From Bacillus pumilus (GTDB taxonomy: Bacteria; Bacillota; Bacilli; Bacillales; Bacillaceae): a stretch of DNA of 64,000 nucleotides. This document shows positions 48,873 to 58,160 of the stretch, piece after piece. Under the pieces are notes generated by a model. That model was given only the letters and a program-made list of their open reading frames with translations. It was not told the DNA's origin and searched no databases. The stretch spans positions 3,224,001 to 3,288,000 of the forward strand of contig NZ_CP027116.1 in assembly GCF_003431975.1 (NCBI RefSeq), given 5' to 3'. Positions within the stretch are counted from its first letter, which is position 1; each line of letters starts with the position of its first letter. Both the position numbers and the translations under genes were made by a program.

Positions 48873-50712
48873 TGGCAAGTGCTTCCCCCTCTCTGGTCAT
48901 CTGTTCAGGTAACAAATCATGCGACTCAATGGCAGCAAACAAAGCCTCTCTCATTTGCTCTTCACTCATCATGTCAAATTCATGGATAAAGCGGTTCAGC
49001 ACATATGGATCACCATCCAGCGCGTGCCCGATATGAATTTTCGGGAAAATTTGCTCCTGTGCTTTTTCATGTTGATTGAGTAATTCCTCATACATTTTCT
49101 CTCCAGGACGAATGCCTGTGAATGTGATTGGAATTTGGTCTGTGGTGTAGCCTGAGAGGTGAATGAGGTTTTCTGCGAGGTCAACAATTTTCACTGGTTC
49201 CCCCATATCTAATACAAAAATCTGTCTTCCTTCTGCCAGTGCACCCGCCTGAATCACAAGCCTTGATGCTTCCGGGATGGTCATAAAATACCTTGTCATG
49301 GCTGGATGTGTAACCGTCACCGGTCCCCCTTGTTCAATCTGCTTCTTAAAAATAGGGATGACGCTTCCCCTGCTTCCGAGTACATTTCCAAATCGAACCG
49401 CGACAAATTTTGTTTCACTGCTTGCCCCCATTTGCATGATCAGCATTTCAGCAAACCGTTTTGTTGCGCCCATCACATTAGCAGGATTGACCGCTTTGTC
49501 AGATGAAATGAGGACGAATGTTTCAATGCTATGCTCATGGGCAGCCTCTGCGACATTTTTCGTCCCAATAATATTGTTCTTCACTGCTTCTTTTGGACTA
49601 ATCTCCATGAGCGGAACATGCTTATGTGCCGCAGCATGATAAATCATATCCGGCTGAAACTGACCGACGATTTCACTCATTTTTTGTTTATCTTGGATAT
49701 CCGCAATTTGTGGATAGAGACTGATGCTGTCTCCATACGCTTCTTTCAGCTCTAGTAAAATAGAATGAATGCTAAATTCCCCATGTCCCACAAGCACAAT
49801 TGCTTGAGGCGCAAACACACAAATTTGACGACAGATTTCTGACCCAATCGATCCGCCTGCTCCTGTGACCATGATCGTTTTCCCCTTTAAATGGACAGAT
49901 AGACGGCTTGAATCTAATTGAATCGGTTCTCTTCCTAGTAAATCCTCTGGCTGTACATCACGTAATTGATTCAGCGCATGGGTTCCTTTTAAAATCTGTT
50001 CCATCTCCGGCATGATCTGTGTTTTGACCCCAGTCGCTACACATTCCTTATACAGCCCTTTTAACGTATGGCTGCTTTTAGACGGAATGGCGATGATGAT
50101 CTTTTGAATATCCATCATCACAACAGCTGTTTGAATCTGTTCTTTTCCCCCTAGAACTGGCAATCCCATGATTTCAAGCTTGTGCTTCGTCTTGTCATCA
50201 TCTATGAAGGCGACTGGCTCAATATGTATATCAGTCGATTGCTGAAGCTGACGTACGATGATCGTCCCCGCCGATCCTGCGCCAATGATTAAGGCACGCT
50301 CCTTTTCTACCTGCAGCCGCTTTGCTCCATCATGGAATAGCCGAGATGCCATTCGAGATGCACCGATGAATAATACATGAAAAAGCCACACGATGAACAA
50401 AAACCGAAAGGGCCATGTCTGCACGAAAAAGTACAGCATTGCCATTGAAAATAAAAAAGAACACACAAAGGTCTTCATTAAAGAAAATAGCTCTCTTACC
50501 CCTGTATAAGCCCATACTTGCTTGTACACATGAAAAATATACGAAAACAAATGGTGCCCAATGAGCAAACTGAGCGAAGAAATGACGAGCATTTCAAATG
50601 TATAGACAGTTAACGCCGCTTCTTGGACAAATTGAAAGCCAAAAAAGACAGCTACTAAAATGAGATATGAATCTAGTGCCACGATGATTGATAATCTTTG
50701 GGCGTAAGTCAA
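48838..50712 (-). CDS. epsC: UDP-sugar 4,6-dehydratase EpsC
   Basis: 624 residues. Four N-terminal membrane helices (about 8-130), an NAD-type Rossmann domain (ALIIGAGSAGTIIVRQL, about 150), then an extended SDR dehydratase domain (TGAGGSIGSEICRQ near 285; active-site region HVPLMEISPKEAVKNN). Like B. subtilis EpsC and Campylobacter PglF. Supplies the 4-keto sugar for EpsN/EpsM. The start is TTG at 50712 behind GGGGGAGGAG. Confidence 0.95.
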   Translation of the reverse strand: MTYAQRLSIIVALDSYLILVAVFFGFQFVQEAALTVYTFEMLVISSLSLLIGHHLFSYIFHVYKQVWAYTGVRELFSLMKTFVCSFLFSMAMLYFFVQTWPFRFLFIVWLFHVLFIGASRMASRLFHDGAKRLQVEKERALIIGAGSAGTIIVRQLQQSTDIHIEPVAFIDDDKTKHKLEIMGLPVLGGKEQIQTAVVMMDIQKIIIAIPSKSSHTLKGLYKECVATGVKTQIMPEMEQILKGTHALNQLRDVQPEDLLGREPIQLDSSRLSVHLKGKTIMVTGAGGSIGSEICRQICVFAPQAIVLVGHGEFSIHSILLELKEAYGDSISLYPQIADIQDKQKMSEIVGQFQPDMIYHAAAHKHVPLMEISPKEAVKNNIIGTKNVAEAAHEHSIETFVLISSDKAVNPANVMGATKRFAEMLIMQMGASSETKFVAVRFGNVLGSRGSVIPIFKKQIEQGGPVTVTHPAMTRYFMTIPEASRLVIQAGALAEGRQIFVLDMGEPVKIVDLAENLIHLSGYTTDQIPITFTGIRPGEKMYEELLNQHEKAQEQIFPKIHIGHALDGDPYVLNRFIHEFDMMSEEQMREALFAAIESHDLLPEQMTREGEALANEEKSLVLRNG

Positions 50713-50715
50713 CGC

Positions 50716-50870
50716 TCCTCCCCCTTTTTAAAGCATCACTATTCTTACGTAAAATGGGCATCAAACCCGTCCTCACATCCCACTATTGATGACGCGCATC
50801 TAAGGCATTTGTCATGCCCACAGCAGGATCGAGTGCCTCCATTGTTAAAGATTAGGAGACATCACCTATC
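50716..50870 (-). ncRNA. EAR-like processive antitermination element
   Basis: A 165-base non-coding gap exactly between epsB and epsC, where B. subtilis has the EAR (eps-associated RNA) element. The minus strand carries several local stems, for example GGGCAT-GACAA-ATGCC, and a downstream ATGCCC able to pair with the same GGGCAT, which suggests a pseudoknot. EAR lets RNA polymerase read through terminators in the long operon. Assigned by position and structure; I did not fold it. Confidence 0.65.
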
Positions 50871-50877
50871 AATCTTT

Positions 50878-51561
50878 TTAATACATATACAGCCTTCCTT
50901 TTTTCTCTTTCTTGCCATTCAGCATAGCCCCTAGCAGTTTACCTGTTGTCCCTTCTAACACTTCTTTTGATTTCTTCACAGCCGCTATCTTTGTTTTGCC
51001 GCTTAAAACCACAAGAATGCTTCCATCTGTCCGGTTCGCCAAGATCTTTGCATCAGCCACTGGCAGAAGCGGCGTAGAATCAACAATCACCATGTCGTAT
51101 TGCTGTTCAATCTCGTAAAATAGCTGCTTCATGACAGAAGAGGAAAGCAGCTCAGCCGGATTCGGCGGAATGGTGCCGCTCGGAAGCAGCTCTAAATGCT
51201 CAATGGGTGTAGGTAAGATCGCTTCCTCCAAGCTGCAATTATTTAAGAGCACATTGGTCAAGCCCGTATGAGGACTCAGGTCAAAATATTCATGAACAGC
51301 CGGCTTTCGCAAATCAGCATCCATGAGCAGCACTCGCTTTTTCTGCTGTGCAAAAACAGCTGCTAAGTTTGCAGCCGTAAACGATTTCCCTTCCTTTGGC
51401 AAAGAGGATGTCACCAATATAGATTTCAGCCTCGTTTGAATCGACGTGAATTCAATGTTTGTTCGGATGGTACGGAATTGTTCTGCAATGACAGAGTGAG
51501 GATTTAATACAGAAATACAGGATAAATCTCTCTTTTCTCTTTTCTTCCTCTTAAAGATCAA
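50878..51561 (-). CDS. epsB: Bacterial tyrosine kinase EpsB
   Basis: 227 residues, BY-kinase cytoplasmic part. Walker [10 protein letters not shown], Walker A' [10 protein letters not shown], Walker B MVIVDSTP, and a tyrosine-containing C-terminus (RLYMY) for autophosphorylation. It needs EpsA as membrane activator. The start is TTG at 51561 behind GGGAGG, overlapping epsA by 11 bases. Confidence 0.95.
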   Translation of the reverse strand: MIFKRKKREKRDLSCISVLNPHSVIAEQFRTIRTNIEFTSIQTRLKSILVTSSLPKEGKSFTAANLAAVFAQQKKRVLLMDADLRKPAVHEYFDLSPHTGLTNVLLNNCSLEEAILPTPIEHLELLPSGTIPPNPAELLSSSVMKQLFYEIEQQYDMVIVDSTPLLPVADAKILANRTDGSILVVLSGKTKIAAVKKSKEVLEGTTGKLLGAMLNGKKEKKGRLYMY

Positions 51562-52282
51562 TGTTCTGTCCTCCCGTTATGACGGACTGCTTGTCTTTTT
51601 TGGCCCTCCTATCTGCCTGCATTTGATAGACACTGCCTAGCGACGGCAATCCGATCTCTTCTCTTATTTGATGTGTTCGTTTTACAGTATCATCGAGTAA
51701 ATTCATTAAGAAAATGAGTGTCATTCCTCCTAATAAAGAGGCGCCTAATGCCAGAACGATATGAACGAATTTCCTTGAATTCATGAGAATCGTATTAGAC
51801 AGCTTGGCTTCAGACAAAACATTAATGCGATCCATATTCATCGTTTTTTTGATTTCTTCTTGCAGTACCTCTGTTGCGGTATTTGCAATTGCGACTGCCT
51901 TTGCGCGATCCTCATCTTGTACAGAAATATTGATGACCTCAGACTCATTTTCTGTACTTGTGGCAATTTTGTGTTTTAATCCTTCAGCTGATTCTGTGAG
52001 GTTGAGTGTTTCCTTTACTTTTTCAATGACGATCGGACTTTTTAATAGAACTTGAAAGGTACGTGTATATTGAAGGTTCATCTGAATATCGTTTAAATTC
52101 GCTTGTGCGTCATTGCTGCGTTTATGAACAAGAATTTGAGTGGTTGCCTGATATACAGGAGTCGAGACATAGAACTGATAGTAGGCTGAAATGCCCGTTA
52201 CGATCAGGACAATCAGGATCAGAAGGGCCATTTTCTCTTTAATAACAGAAAATAGCTGCTTAAAACCTATATTCTCATTCAT
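51551..52282 (-). CDS. epsA: Tyrosine-kinase modulator and chain-length protein EpsA
   Basis: 243 residues, Wzz family. Two membrane helices (about 14-34 and 172-194) enclose an extracellular helical domain; the short C-terminal tail ([15 protein letters not shown]) contacts EpsB. First gene of the operon, divergent from slrR, with palindromic GTTCTTT-type sites about 110 bases upstream. Confidence 0.95.
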   Translation of the reverse strand: MNENIGFKQLFSVIKEKMALLILIVLIVTGISAYYQFYVSTPVYQATTQILVHKRSNDAQANLNDIQMNLQYTRTFQVLLKSPIVIEKVKETLNLTESAEGLKHKIATSTENESEVINISVQDEDRAKAVAIANTATEVLQEEIKKTMNMDRINVLSEAKLSNTILMNSRKFVHIVLALGASLLGGMTLIFLMNLLDDTVKRTHQIREEIGLPSLGSVYQMQADRRAKKDKQSVITGGQNIDL

Positions 52283-52391
52283 AGATACCTCCCGATTTCA
52301 TTATAAAAAGGTTATATATGGTTTCTTTTTGTTAATGATTGGATTATAAAAGATAATACCCGCAAAGAAAAATGTCATAATAGGTCTTATA

Positions 52392-52417
52392 GTTCTTTTT
52401 AAAGAACGAAATCGTTC
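52392..52417. promoter_or_regulatory. SinR/SlrR-type operator palindromes between epsA and slrR
   Basis: GTTCTTT-TT-AAAGAAC (52392-52407), a perfect inverted pair of the SinR consensus GTTCTYT, overlapping GAACGA-AA-TCGTTC (52404-52417). Further single sites: AAAGAAC at 52463-52469 and GAACGAAA near 52488. A TATAAT at 52481-52486 is the likely slrR -10 box. The region would let SinR repress both epsA and slrR. Confidence 0.8.
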
Positions 52418-52539
52418 GTTTTCTTTTGTTTACTTCCTGTTTCTTACGTTTTTGAATTTTATAAAGAACAATTTATTTCTTATAATGAACGAAAAAGTCA
52501 CAGTACGATTCGCCAGGGAGAAGGGAGATTATTGATCGA

Positions 52540-53010
52540 ATGATAGGCAAGGTGATACGCATTTACCGAAAGAGGAAAGGATACTCCATTCAGCAGCTGG
52601 CTGAAGATGCCCATGTCTCTAAGTCATATTTGAGTAAAATTGAGCGTGGTGTCCATAGAAATCCATCTGTCCAGTTTTTAAAAAAGGTATCCTCTTCGCT
52701 AGAGATTGATTTACAAGAGCTATTTGATGCAGAGACGATGATGTTTCATGACGCTGAGGGTGGTGAACACGAATGGCGGGAGCATATCGTCAATGCCGTC
52801 CAATCCGGCATGCCGAAAGAAGAACTCTATCAGCTGCTCCAAACCTACCGAAAGGAGCAGGAAGAAAAGACAACACATGTCACCCATAGAAAGCTGACCG
52901 ATTCAAATATATCAGAGTGGAAGCGTCTGATGAGTGAAGCGAAGGCGATCGGCTTAAGCATTGAGGAAGTAAAAGCCTTCCTCACCAACATGGGAGATCG
53001 GCGGGCGTAA
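52540..53010 (+). CDS. slrR: Biofilm regulator SlrR
   Basis: 156 residues. N-terminal Xre HTH (about 5-62, QQLAEDAHVSKSYLSKIERG) and a C-terminal SinI/SinR-type dimerisation helix pair (about 118-150, EWKRLMSEAKAIGLSIEEVKAF read in parts). Follows B. subtilis SlrR in length and order. It forms a complex with SinR and switches cells between motile and chaining/biofilm states. ATG, with AAGGGAG 12 bases upstream. Confidence 0.95.
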   Translation: MIGKVIRIYRKRKGYSIQQLAEDAHVSKSYLSKIERGVHRNPSVQFLKKVSSSLEIDLQELFDAETMMFHDAEGGEHEWREHIVNAVQSGMPKEELYQLLQTYRKEQEEKTTHVTHRKLTDSNISEWKRLMSEAKAIGLSIEEVKAFLTNMGDRRA

Positions 53011-53058
53011 GCCTTTCAGGAAGAATCAAATTGCGGGGAGAGGCTTTGACGCTTCGAT

Positions 53059-53094
53059 GAAAAAGAGCCTTTTATCATGAAAAGGCTCTTTTTC
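53059..53094. terminator. Bidirectional terminator between slrR and the holin-like gene
   Basis: AAAAAGAGCCTTT / AAAGGCTCTTTTT perfect stem (53060-53072 and 53081-53093) between converging genes. Confidence 0.9.
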
Positions 53095-53095
53095 C

Positions 53096-53320
53096 TTATT
53101 CCGCTTTTTTTGTTCGTGCTTTTTTCGTTATATCATTGTTTTTCCAATAGGCCCACAGTGATGTAATTCCAAGAAAGGCTAACGTGATGAATTGCTGAAT
53201 ACCTTCTTCATCAATAGGAATTGGGCTTTTCCCCGCAGCGGTTAGAGCACTGTTCACAAGCGCTAGCAAAAGCAACACAAGCCTTGCGATCGTACCTGCA
53301 CTAATTTTTTGAACTTCCAA
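53096..53320 (-). CDS. Phage holin-like protein (SPP1 family)
   Basis: 74 residues. Two short hydrophobic segments (about 10-28 and 42-60) around a conserved loop with SPIPIDEEGIQQF, then a positively charged tail (ITKKARTKKAE). This is the pattern of SPP1/XhlB-type phage holins. TTG start at 53320 behind GGAGGGG. No endolysin or other phage gene is next to it, so it is a domesticated remnant or a stand-alone membrane-permeabilising protein. Confidence 0.7.
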   Translation of the reverse strand: MEVQKISAGTIARLVLLLLALVNSALTAAGKSPIPIDEEGIQQFITLAFLGITSLWAYWKNNDITKKARTKKAE

Positions 53321-53411
53321 CTGTAACCCCTCCCTTTCTTTCCCTTCACGGGCAGTACTGCTCGTTCTCTCTCATATGTATGCAAAAACCGAATGAATAG
53401 AAGGATGGATC

Positions 53412-53447
53412 AAAAAAAGAGACATCATTCCTATATGCGGAATGATG
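53412..53447 (-). terminator. Terminator of the siderophore transport operon
   Basis: CATCATTCC / GGAATGATG stem (53423-53431 and 53439-53447), followed on the minus strand by seven T. Confidence 0.88.
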
Positions 53448-53459
53448 CCTGAATTCATC

Positions 53460-54362
53460 TTATTTTGATTGAGAAAACATCTCTTTTGCTTCGTCCAATG
53501 CCATTTTATTGCCTAGTGCTGAATAATCGAGCCAAGGCTGATCGGCAATCGGATAGACGTGATTGTTTTTCACAGCTTTTAGACCTTTCCAAATCGGGGT
53601 TTTTTCTAATTGCTTGAATGCCTGCTGCGCTTTATCATCACGATTCACGACAACAAAAATAGCATCTGCATCATAGTCAGGAAGGACCTCTTGAGAAATC
53701 ACTTCAAATGGCCGCTTGCTGTCCAGCTTCTTCACACCATCGACAGGTGTCAGACCTAAATCCTCGTATAAAATAGGACCCATTGGGCGCTTCATGCTAA
53801 ATACTCGAAGCTCCTTAGCCGTCACACGAATCGCCATCACTTTGCCGTTTCCAATCTTTTGTTTAATAAGCGATTTGACTTCTTTTGCTTCTTCATTGTA
53901 ATCCTGAATATATTGATCGGCTTCTTTTTCTTTATTGACGAGCTTGCCGATTTTTTTCAAATGATCACGCCATGTGCCGTCATTTAAATTAAATACTTCC
54001 GTTTTGGCGATTTTCTTATATTTTGATAAGTCTTGTCCAGCTAGTTCTTCATCGATATAAATGACATCTGGTTCTAATGCCAGCAGTGACTCCATATCTG
54101 GATCGGCTGCAATGCCAAGCTTCTTCGTTTCACTCAGTTGTTTTTTCGCATGCGGAAGAAAATCTTTTAAGCCCCCTCCTACAACAGAGCCCGCTGGCTT
54201 AATACCAAGCGCTAATAAGTCATTCGTTAAATGAATAGACAAGGAAGCAATTTTCGGTGTTCCATGATCATTTTGAGTTGTTGTATTCTTTGTTTCCTGT
54301 TGACCACAAGCAGCAAGCAGCAAGAAACAGAGCGTTATACCAAGCACAAGTAATTTTTTCAT
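53460..54362 (-). CDS. Iron-siderophore-binding lipoprotein
   Basis: 300 residues, FecB/FhuD-like type III binding protein. Lipobox LAAC, lipidated Cys19. Two lobes joined by a long helix (about 160-185). Closest remembered relatives are B. subtilis YfiY/YxeB/FeuA; the specific siderophore cannot be given. Last gene of a three-gene operon with a Fur box in front; there is no ATPase gene, so it probably shares a common ATPase such as YusV. Confidence 0.88.
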   Translation of the reverse strand: MKKLLVLGITLCFLLLAACGQQETKNTTTQNDHGTPKIASLSIHLTNDLLALGIKPAGSVVGGGLKDFLPHAKKQLSETKKLGIAADPDMESLLALEPDVIYIDEELAGQDLSKYKKIAKTEVFNLNDGTWRDHLKKIGKLVNKEKEADQYIQDYNEEAKEVKSLIKQKIGNGKVMAIRVTAKELRVFSMKRPMGPILYEDLGLTPVDGVKKLDSKRPFEVISQEVLPDYDADAIFVVVNRDDKAQQAFKQLEKTPIWKGLKAVKNNHVYPIADQPWLDYSALGNKMALDEAKEMFSQSK

Positions 54363-54382
54363 GATGAGTTCCTCTTTCTTGT

Positions 54383-55384
54383 TTATTTCGTTTTTGCTAA
54401 TAAATAGAGAAAATAAGGAGCGCCGATAAAAGCCACAACCACACCCGCTGGTATGGCATTTGGGGCAAAGACGGAACGTCCGATTGTATCGGCGCTGACC
54501 AAAATCAACAAGCCAAGCAGCGCGCTAACCGGTAGAAAATACTGATGCAATGAGCCGACAAGCCTTCTGGCCAAATGCGGAGCGACAAGACCGATAAAAC
54601 CAATGCCGCCTGTCATCGAAACACTTGCACTTGCTAGACCAACAGCTAAAGTCAGCAAAAGGAGGCGTTTACGCTGAACACGTACACCTACACTTGAGGC
54701 GACAGCATCTCCTAATGTCAATGCATTGAGTGTGCTTGACTGTATGAGCGAAAGCAGCACAAGGCATACAATCCAAGGTAGAAGCGCTAATACATGAATC
54801 CAGTCTCTCCCCCAGACATTGCCAACGAGCCATCTTGAAGCAAATGTGTATGTATCTTCATCCAGCTTCAATGACAAATATAACGTCAAAGCACTAAACC
54901 CCGCCGCAACCGCAATTCCTACTAGGATCAGCCGAATAGGAACAAGCCCTTCATGCCGGTCATACGCAAGAAGCACGATGACCGCTGCCGCAAGAAGTCC
55001 GCCGCCAAATGTAAAGAGCGGAATCAGAAGAGATGGATTGCCTTCTAATGCGTGAAAATAAGTCACAAACACAATTAAGCCAAATGCGGCGCCTGCATTC
55101 AGTCCAATAATTCCAGGATCGGCAAGTGGATTGCGGGATAAGCTCTGCAAAATGCCGCCCGCAATGCCAAGACCGATTCCCGCCAGCATCGTCACGACAA
55201 TTCGAGGCAGTCGATAATCAAACAACACCGTCTCACTTTGGAAATCCCCAAAGCCGAATAACGTTTTGACGACCACAATCGGGTTTAGTTTCAGCGTACC
55301 CGTATTTAAACTATATAGCACAACAGCCGCACTCAAACAAAGCAAAACGACTGTCACGACAAGAGCCCGCTGTTTCTCTCTCAT
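54383..55384 (-). CDS. Siderophore ABC permease, FecCD family (second subunit)
   Basis: 333 residues, about nine to ten helices. FecCD signatures: RLPRIVVTMLAGIGLGIAGG, SRNPLADPGIIGLNAGAAFG, GGIGFIGLVAPHLARRLVG. YfhA/FeuC-like. ATG overlaps the preceding gene's stop by 4 bases. Confidence 0.92.
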   Translation of the reverse strand: MREKQRALVVTVVLLCLSAAVVLYSLNTGTLKLNPIVVVKTLFGFGDFQSETVLFDYRLPRIVVTMLAGIGLGIAGGILQSLSRNPLADPGIIGLNAGAAFGLIVFVTYFHALEGNPSLLIPLFTFGGGLLAAAVIVLLAYDRHEGLVPIRLILVGIAVAAGFSALTLYLSLKLDEDTYTFASRWLVGNVWGRDWIHVLALLPWIVCLVLLSLIQSSTLNALTLGDAVASSVGVRVQRKRLLLLTLAVGLASASVSMTGGIGFIGLVAPHLARRLVGSLHQYFLPVSALLGLLILVSADTIGRSVFAPNAIPAGVVVAFIGAPYFLYLLAKTK

Positions 55385-56433
55385 GACAGGTTCCTCCCTT
55401 CTTTTCTGGCAATATATAAGAAGAAAGGAACACCGACGAGTGCCACCATCACGCCAATGGCAAGCTCTCGCGGCGGATTAACGGTGCGGCTGGCAAGATC
55501 TGCAAAGACTAGCAGCATTGCGCCTAATGTCGCTGACATCGGAATGACGAACCGATAATTTACACCAACCAGCTTTCGTGCAATATGTGGGATGACAAGA
55601 CCGACAAATCCAATGGACCCGACAGCTGATACAGATACTCCTGCTAATAACACAGCAGCTGTCATTCCTAGTATTCGCACTTGTCGTGTTTTCACCCCTA
55701 AATTTGCTGCTACATCTTCCCCGAGCGACAGTAACGACAATGACCGCCCTAATAGCATCGCCCATACGATCACCAACAGAATGACTGGAGCAAGAATTGT
55801 GAGCTGTGACCATTTCACACCAGCCACCCCGCCTGCATACCAAAACGCAAGATCCTGACTCAAGTCAAAATAAATGGCGATCCCAGAGCTAAGCGCATGA
55901 AGCAAGGCGGCCACAACGGCCCCTGCTACGGTTAAACGCAGCGGTGTCAACACGCCGCCAGCCGCCCCGATCGCAAAGATCAGTAGCGTACTAAGCACTG
56001 CACCGATAAAAGAAAAGAGCATCAGTGCCGAATATGGCATTCCCGGGAAAAAGGCAAAGCAGAGTGCGACAACAAACATGGCACCGCCATTAATTCCCAA
56101 AATTCCCGCATCTGCCAATGGGTTTCTTGTGATGCCCTGCATGAGTGCACCCGCTACGGCAAATGCTGCTCCAACAAGAGCTGCCCCTAAAACACGAGGA
56201 AGTCTCAATTCATGGATAATTTGCTGCTCTGTGACATCGGACTGATAGTCAAATACGGCTGTCCAAACCGTTTGCAGAGACAATGTTTTAGCACCGTATG
56301 ACACAGCCAAAAACATGGCAGCCGCCAAACCCATGACGGCGAGAAAAAATATCAAAAAGAACAGAATATGTGATGATCGCTTTTGTTGATGTGTTCGCTT
56401 ATCCTGCAAAATCGGTGTCATCCTTTTCTTCAT
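55381..56433 (-). CDS. Siderophore ABC permease, FecCD family (first subunit)
   Basis: 350 residues, about nine to ten helices after a basic cytoplasmic N-terminus. RLPRVLGAALVGAAFAVAG, TRNPLADAGILGINGGAMF, GSIGFVGLVIPHIARKLVG. YfiZ/FeuB-like. The ATG at 56433 has no clear ribosome site, so the first residues are uncertain. 14 bases after a Fur box. Confidence 0.9.
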   Translation of the reverse strand: MKKRMTPILQDKRTHQQKRSSHILFFLIFFLAVMGLAAAMFLAVSYGAKTLSLQTVWTAVFDYQSDVTEQQIIHELRLPRVLGAALVGAAFAVAGALMQGITRNPLADAGILGINGGAMFVVALCFAFFPGMPYSALMLFSFIGAVLSTLLIFAIGAAGGVLTPLRLTVAGAVVAALLHALSSGIAIYFDLSQDLAFWYAGGVAGVKWSQLTILAPVILLVIVWAMLLGRSLSLLSLGEDVAANLGVKTRQVRILGMTAAVLLAGVSVSAVGSIGFVGLVIPHIARKLVGVNYRFVIPMSATLGAMLLVFADLASRTVNPPRELAIGVMVALVGVPFFLYIARKEGRNLS

Positions 56434-56446
56434 TAAAAGTCAGTTT

Positions 56447-56465
56447 GAAAATGAGAATCATAATC
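56447..56465 (-). promoter_or_regulatory. Fur box upstream of the siderophore permease
   Basis: Minus strand GATTATGATTCTCATTTTC: 16 of 19 matches to GATAATGATTATCATTATC. Located immediately in front of the first permease gene; supports iron-starvation expression. Confidence 0.85.
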
Positions 56466-56731
56466 ATCAAAATTATAGCCGTCTGCCTCTAAAAAATCAA
56501 TGTACGCCTGATTATTTAATTAATGAAGGTATGCGGGTGACAATGTCATAAGGTGTGTTTTTCTCGCATAGAGCGACCTATCATTTTTTCTCATAGTTTA
56601 ATAGGAAAATAGTTGACATTCCGCCTGAACATCCTCTAAAATTACAAAAGTAAGTCAAATGTTATAAAAATATTACAAAGAGATGTCAAACTGATAAAGA
56701 ATGGCCCGTCATGAGAGGAGATTTGAACGTT

Positions 56732-58141
56732 GTGTCATTAAAGGGAAAATGGAGTATCGGCCTATTTGCACTTGCGCTCGTCATTGGAGTCGTTGCTTTC
56801 TTTCAGAATCAACAAGCAAGCGGTACAGAGAAGAAAAATATAAAGCAGGATACGAACTATAAAAACGTGGAAATCGTCACTCTCGTAAATGACGGGAAAT
56901 TTATGAGATATGCAGTCAACTATCCTCTTTTTCATCAAAAAGAGCTAGATGACAAGATTCAAAGCTATGCCAATTCAGCGTTAGAGCATTTCAAAAAGAC
57001 GTTTAGTGAAGCCAAGGATATCGATGAAAACAAACGCTTTGAGCTAAATATTGATTATGATATGGTGCATTATGCGAAGCAGTCTGCTGCTATTCGTTTT
57101 ACAACTTATACCTATACAGGTCAGCAACATGGGACCACCAATCATCTCACAATCAACTATGATTTTCAGAAAAAAACCTTTCTTGACACACATGATTTAT
57201 TTCTGCCTAAAACCAACTTTTTGAAGAAATTATCCTATATTACATATTCAGAGCTTTTGAAGGACAAAACCTTATCTAAGGATCAGCCTCTCCTTCAGAA
57301 AGGAACAGCCCCTACTGCTCAAAACTTCAGTCAATTTGCGTTGAAAGAGAAATATGTAGAATTTTATTTCCCAGCATCTCAAGTAGCCGCAGAGGATCTT
57401 GGTCCGCAAACACTTGCGATTAAAAAGACGCTGCTGAAAGATATATTAAAGCCAGAATATATGAATAAAACCAAAAATCAAAATGAAATGAAAGAACCGA
57501 ATCCGAAAAGAAAAGCCGTCAAGCTGCCGCAAAAATCAAAGCTTGATCCAAATAAAAAAGCCATTGCCCTTACATTTGATGATGGTCCAAACCCAGCGAC
57601 CACCTCAAAAATTTTAGATGCACTGAAGGCAAATAAAGGACACGCGACCTTTTTCGTGTTAGGCAGCAGAGTGCAGTATTATCCTAGTATGCTTGCAGAC
57701 ATTCTAAAAGGCGGGAATGAAATCGGAAATCATTCTTACAGTCATCCTTTATTAACAAGACTGCCTCTAAAGCAAGCAGTGAAACAAGTGAAGGACACAC
57801 AGCAGCTGATTGAGAAAGCGAGCGGATATACGCCAACGCACTTCAGACCGCCATATGGTGGAACAAATCAAGACATCAATCAAGCGGTTGGGATGAAAGT
57901 CTCTTTATGGGATGTTGATCCAGAGGATTGGAAAATTCGTAACAGCCAGCTGATTACAAATCATGTTCTCTCACATGCAGCAGATGGCAGAACGGTGTTA
58001 ATGCATGATATTTATGACAGCTCAGCTCAAGCAGCTGTAAAGATCATCCATGAGCTCACCAAACAAGGCTACCAGCTCGTCACAGTCAGTGAACTTGACC
58101 AATTAAAAAAAGAACGCCATGAACAACCCCCTGTGCAGTAA
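56732..58141 (+). CDS. pdaC: Membrane-anchored peptidoglycan deacetylase, PdaC-like
   Basis: About 469 residues. One N-terminal membrane helix (about 8-25), a DUF4163/DUF3298 region (about 45-240), and a NodB polysaccharide-deacetylase domain (about 270-460). Catalytic motifs are complete: TFDDGPNP, HSYSHP, RPPYGGTN, DVDPEDW, LMHD. B. subtilis PdaC (YjeA) deacetylates N-acetylmuramic acid and confers lysozyme resistance; same architecture here. The start is likely GTG at 56732, 11 bases after GAGGAG; the ATG at 56711 comes before that site and would add seven residues. Confidence 0.88.
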   Translation: MSLKGKWSIGLFALALVIGVVAFFQNQQASGTEKKNIKQDTNYKNVEIVTLVNDGKFMRYAVNYPLFHQKELDDKIQSYANSALEHFKKTFSEAKDIDENKRFELNIDYDMVHYAKQSAAIRFTTYTYTGQQHGTTNHLTINYDFQKKTFLDTHDLFLPKTNFLKKLSYITYSELLKDKTLSKDQPLLQKGTAPTAQNFSQFALKEKYVEFYFPASQVAAEDLGPQTLAIKKTLLKDILKPEYMNKTKNQNEMKEPNPKRKAVKLPQKSKLDPNKKAIALTFDDGPNPATTSKILDALKANKGHATFFVLGSRVQYYPSMLADILKGGNEIGNHSYSHPLLTRLPLKQAVKQVKDTQQLIEKASGYTPTHFRPPYGGTNQDINQAVGMKVSLWDVDPEDWKIRNSQLITNHVLSHAADGRTVLMHDIYDSSAQAAVKIIHELTKQGYQLVTVSELDQLKKERHEQPPVQ

Positions 58142-58160
58142 TTACAGGGGGTTTTCTTTT
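58126..58160 (+). terminator. Terminator of pdaC
   Basis: ACCCCCTGT / ACAGGGGGT stem (58126-58134 and 58144-58152) followed by TTTCTTTT. Confidence 0.9.
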
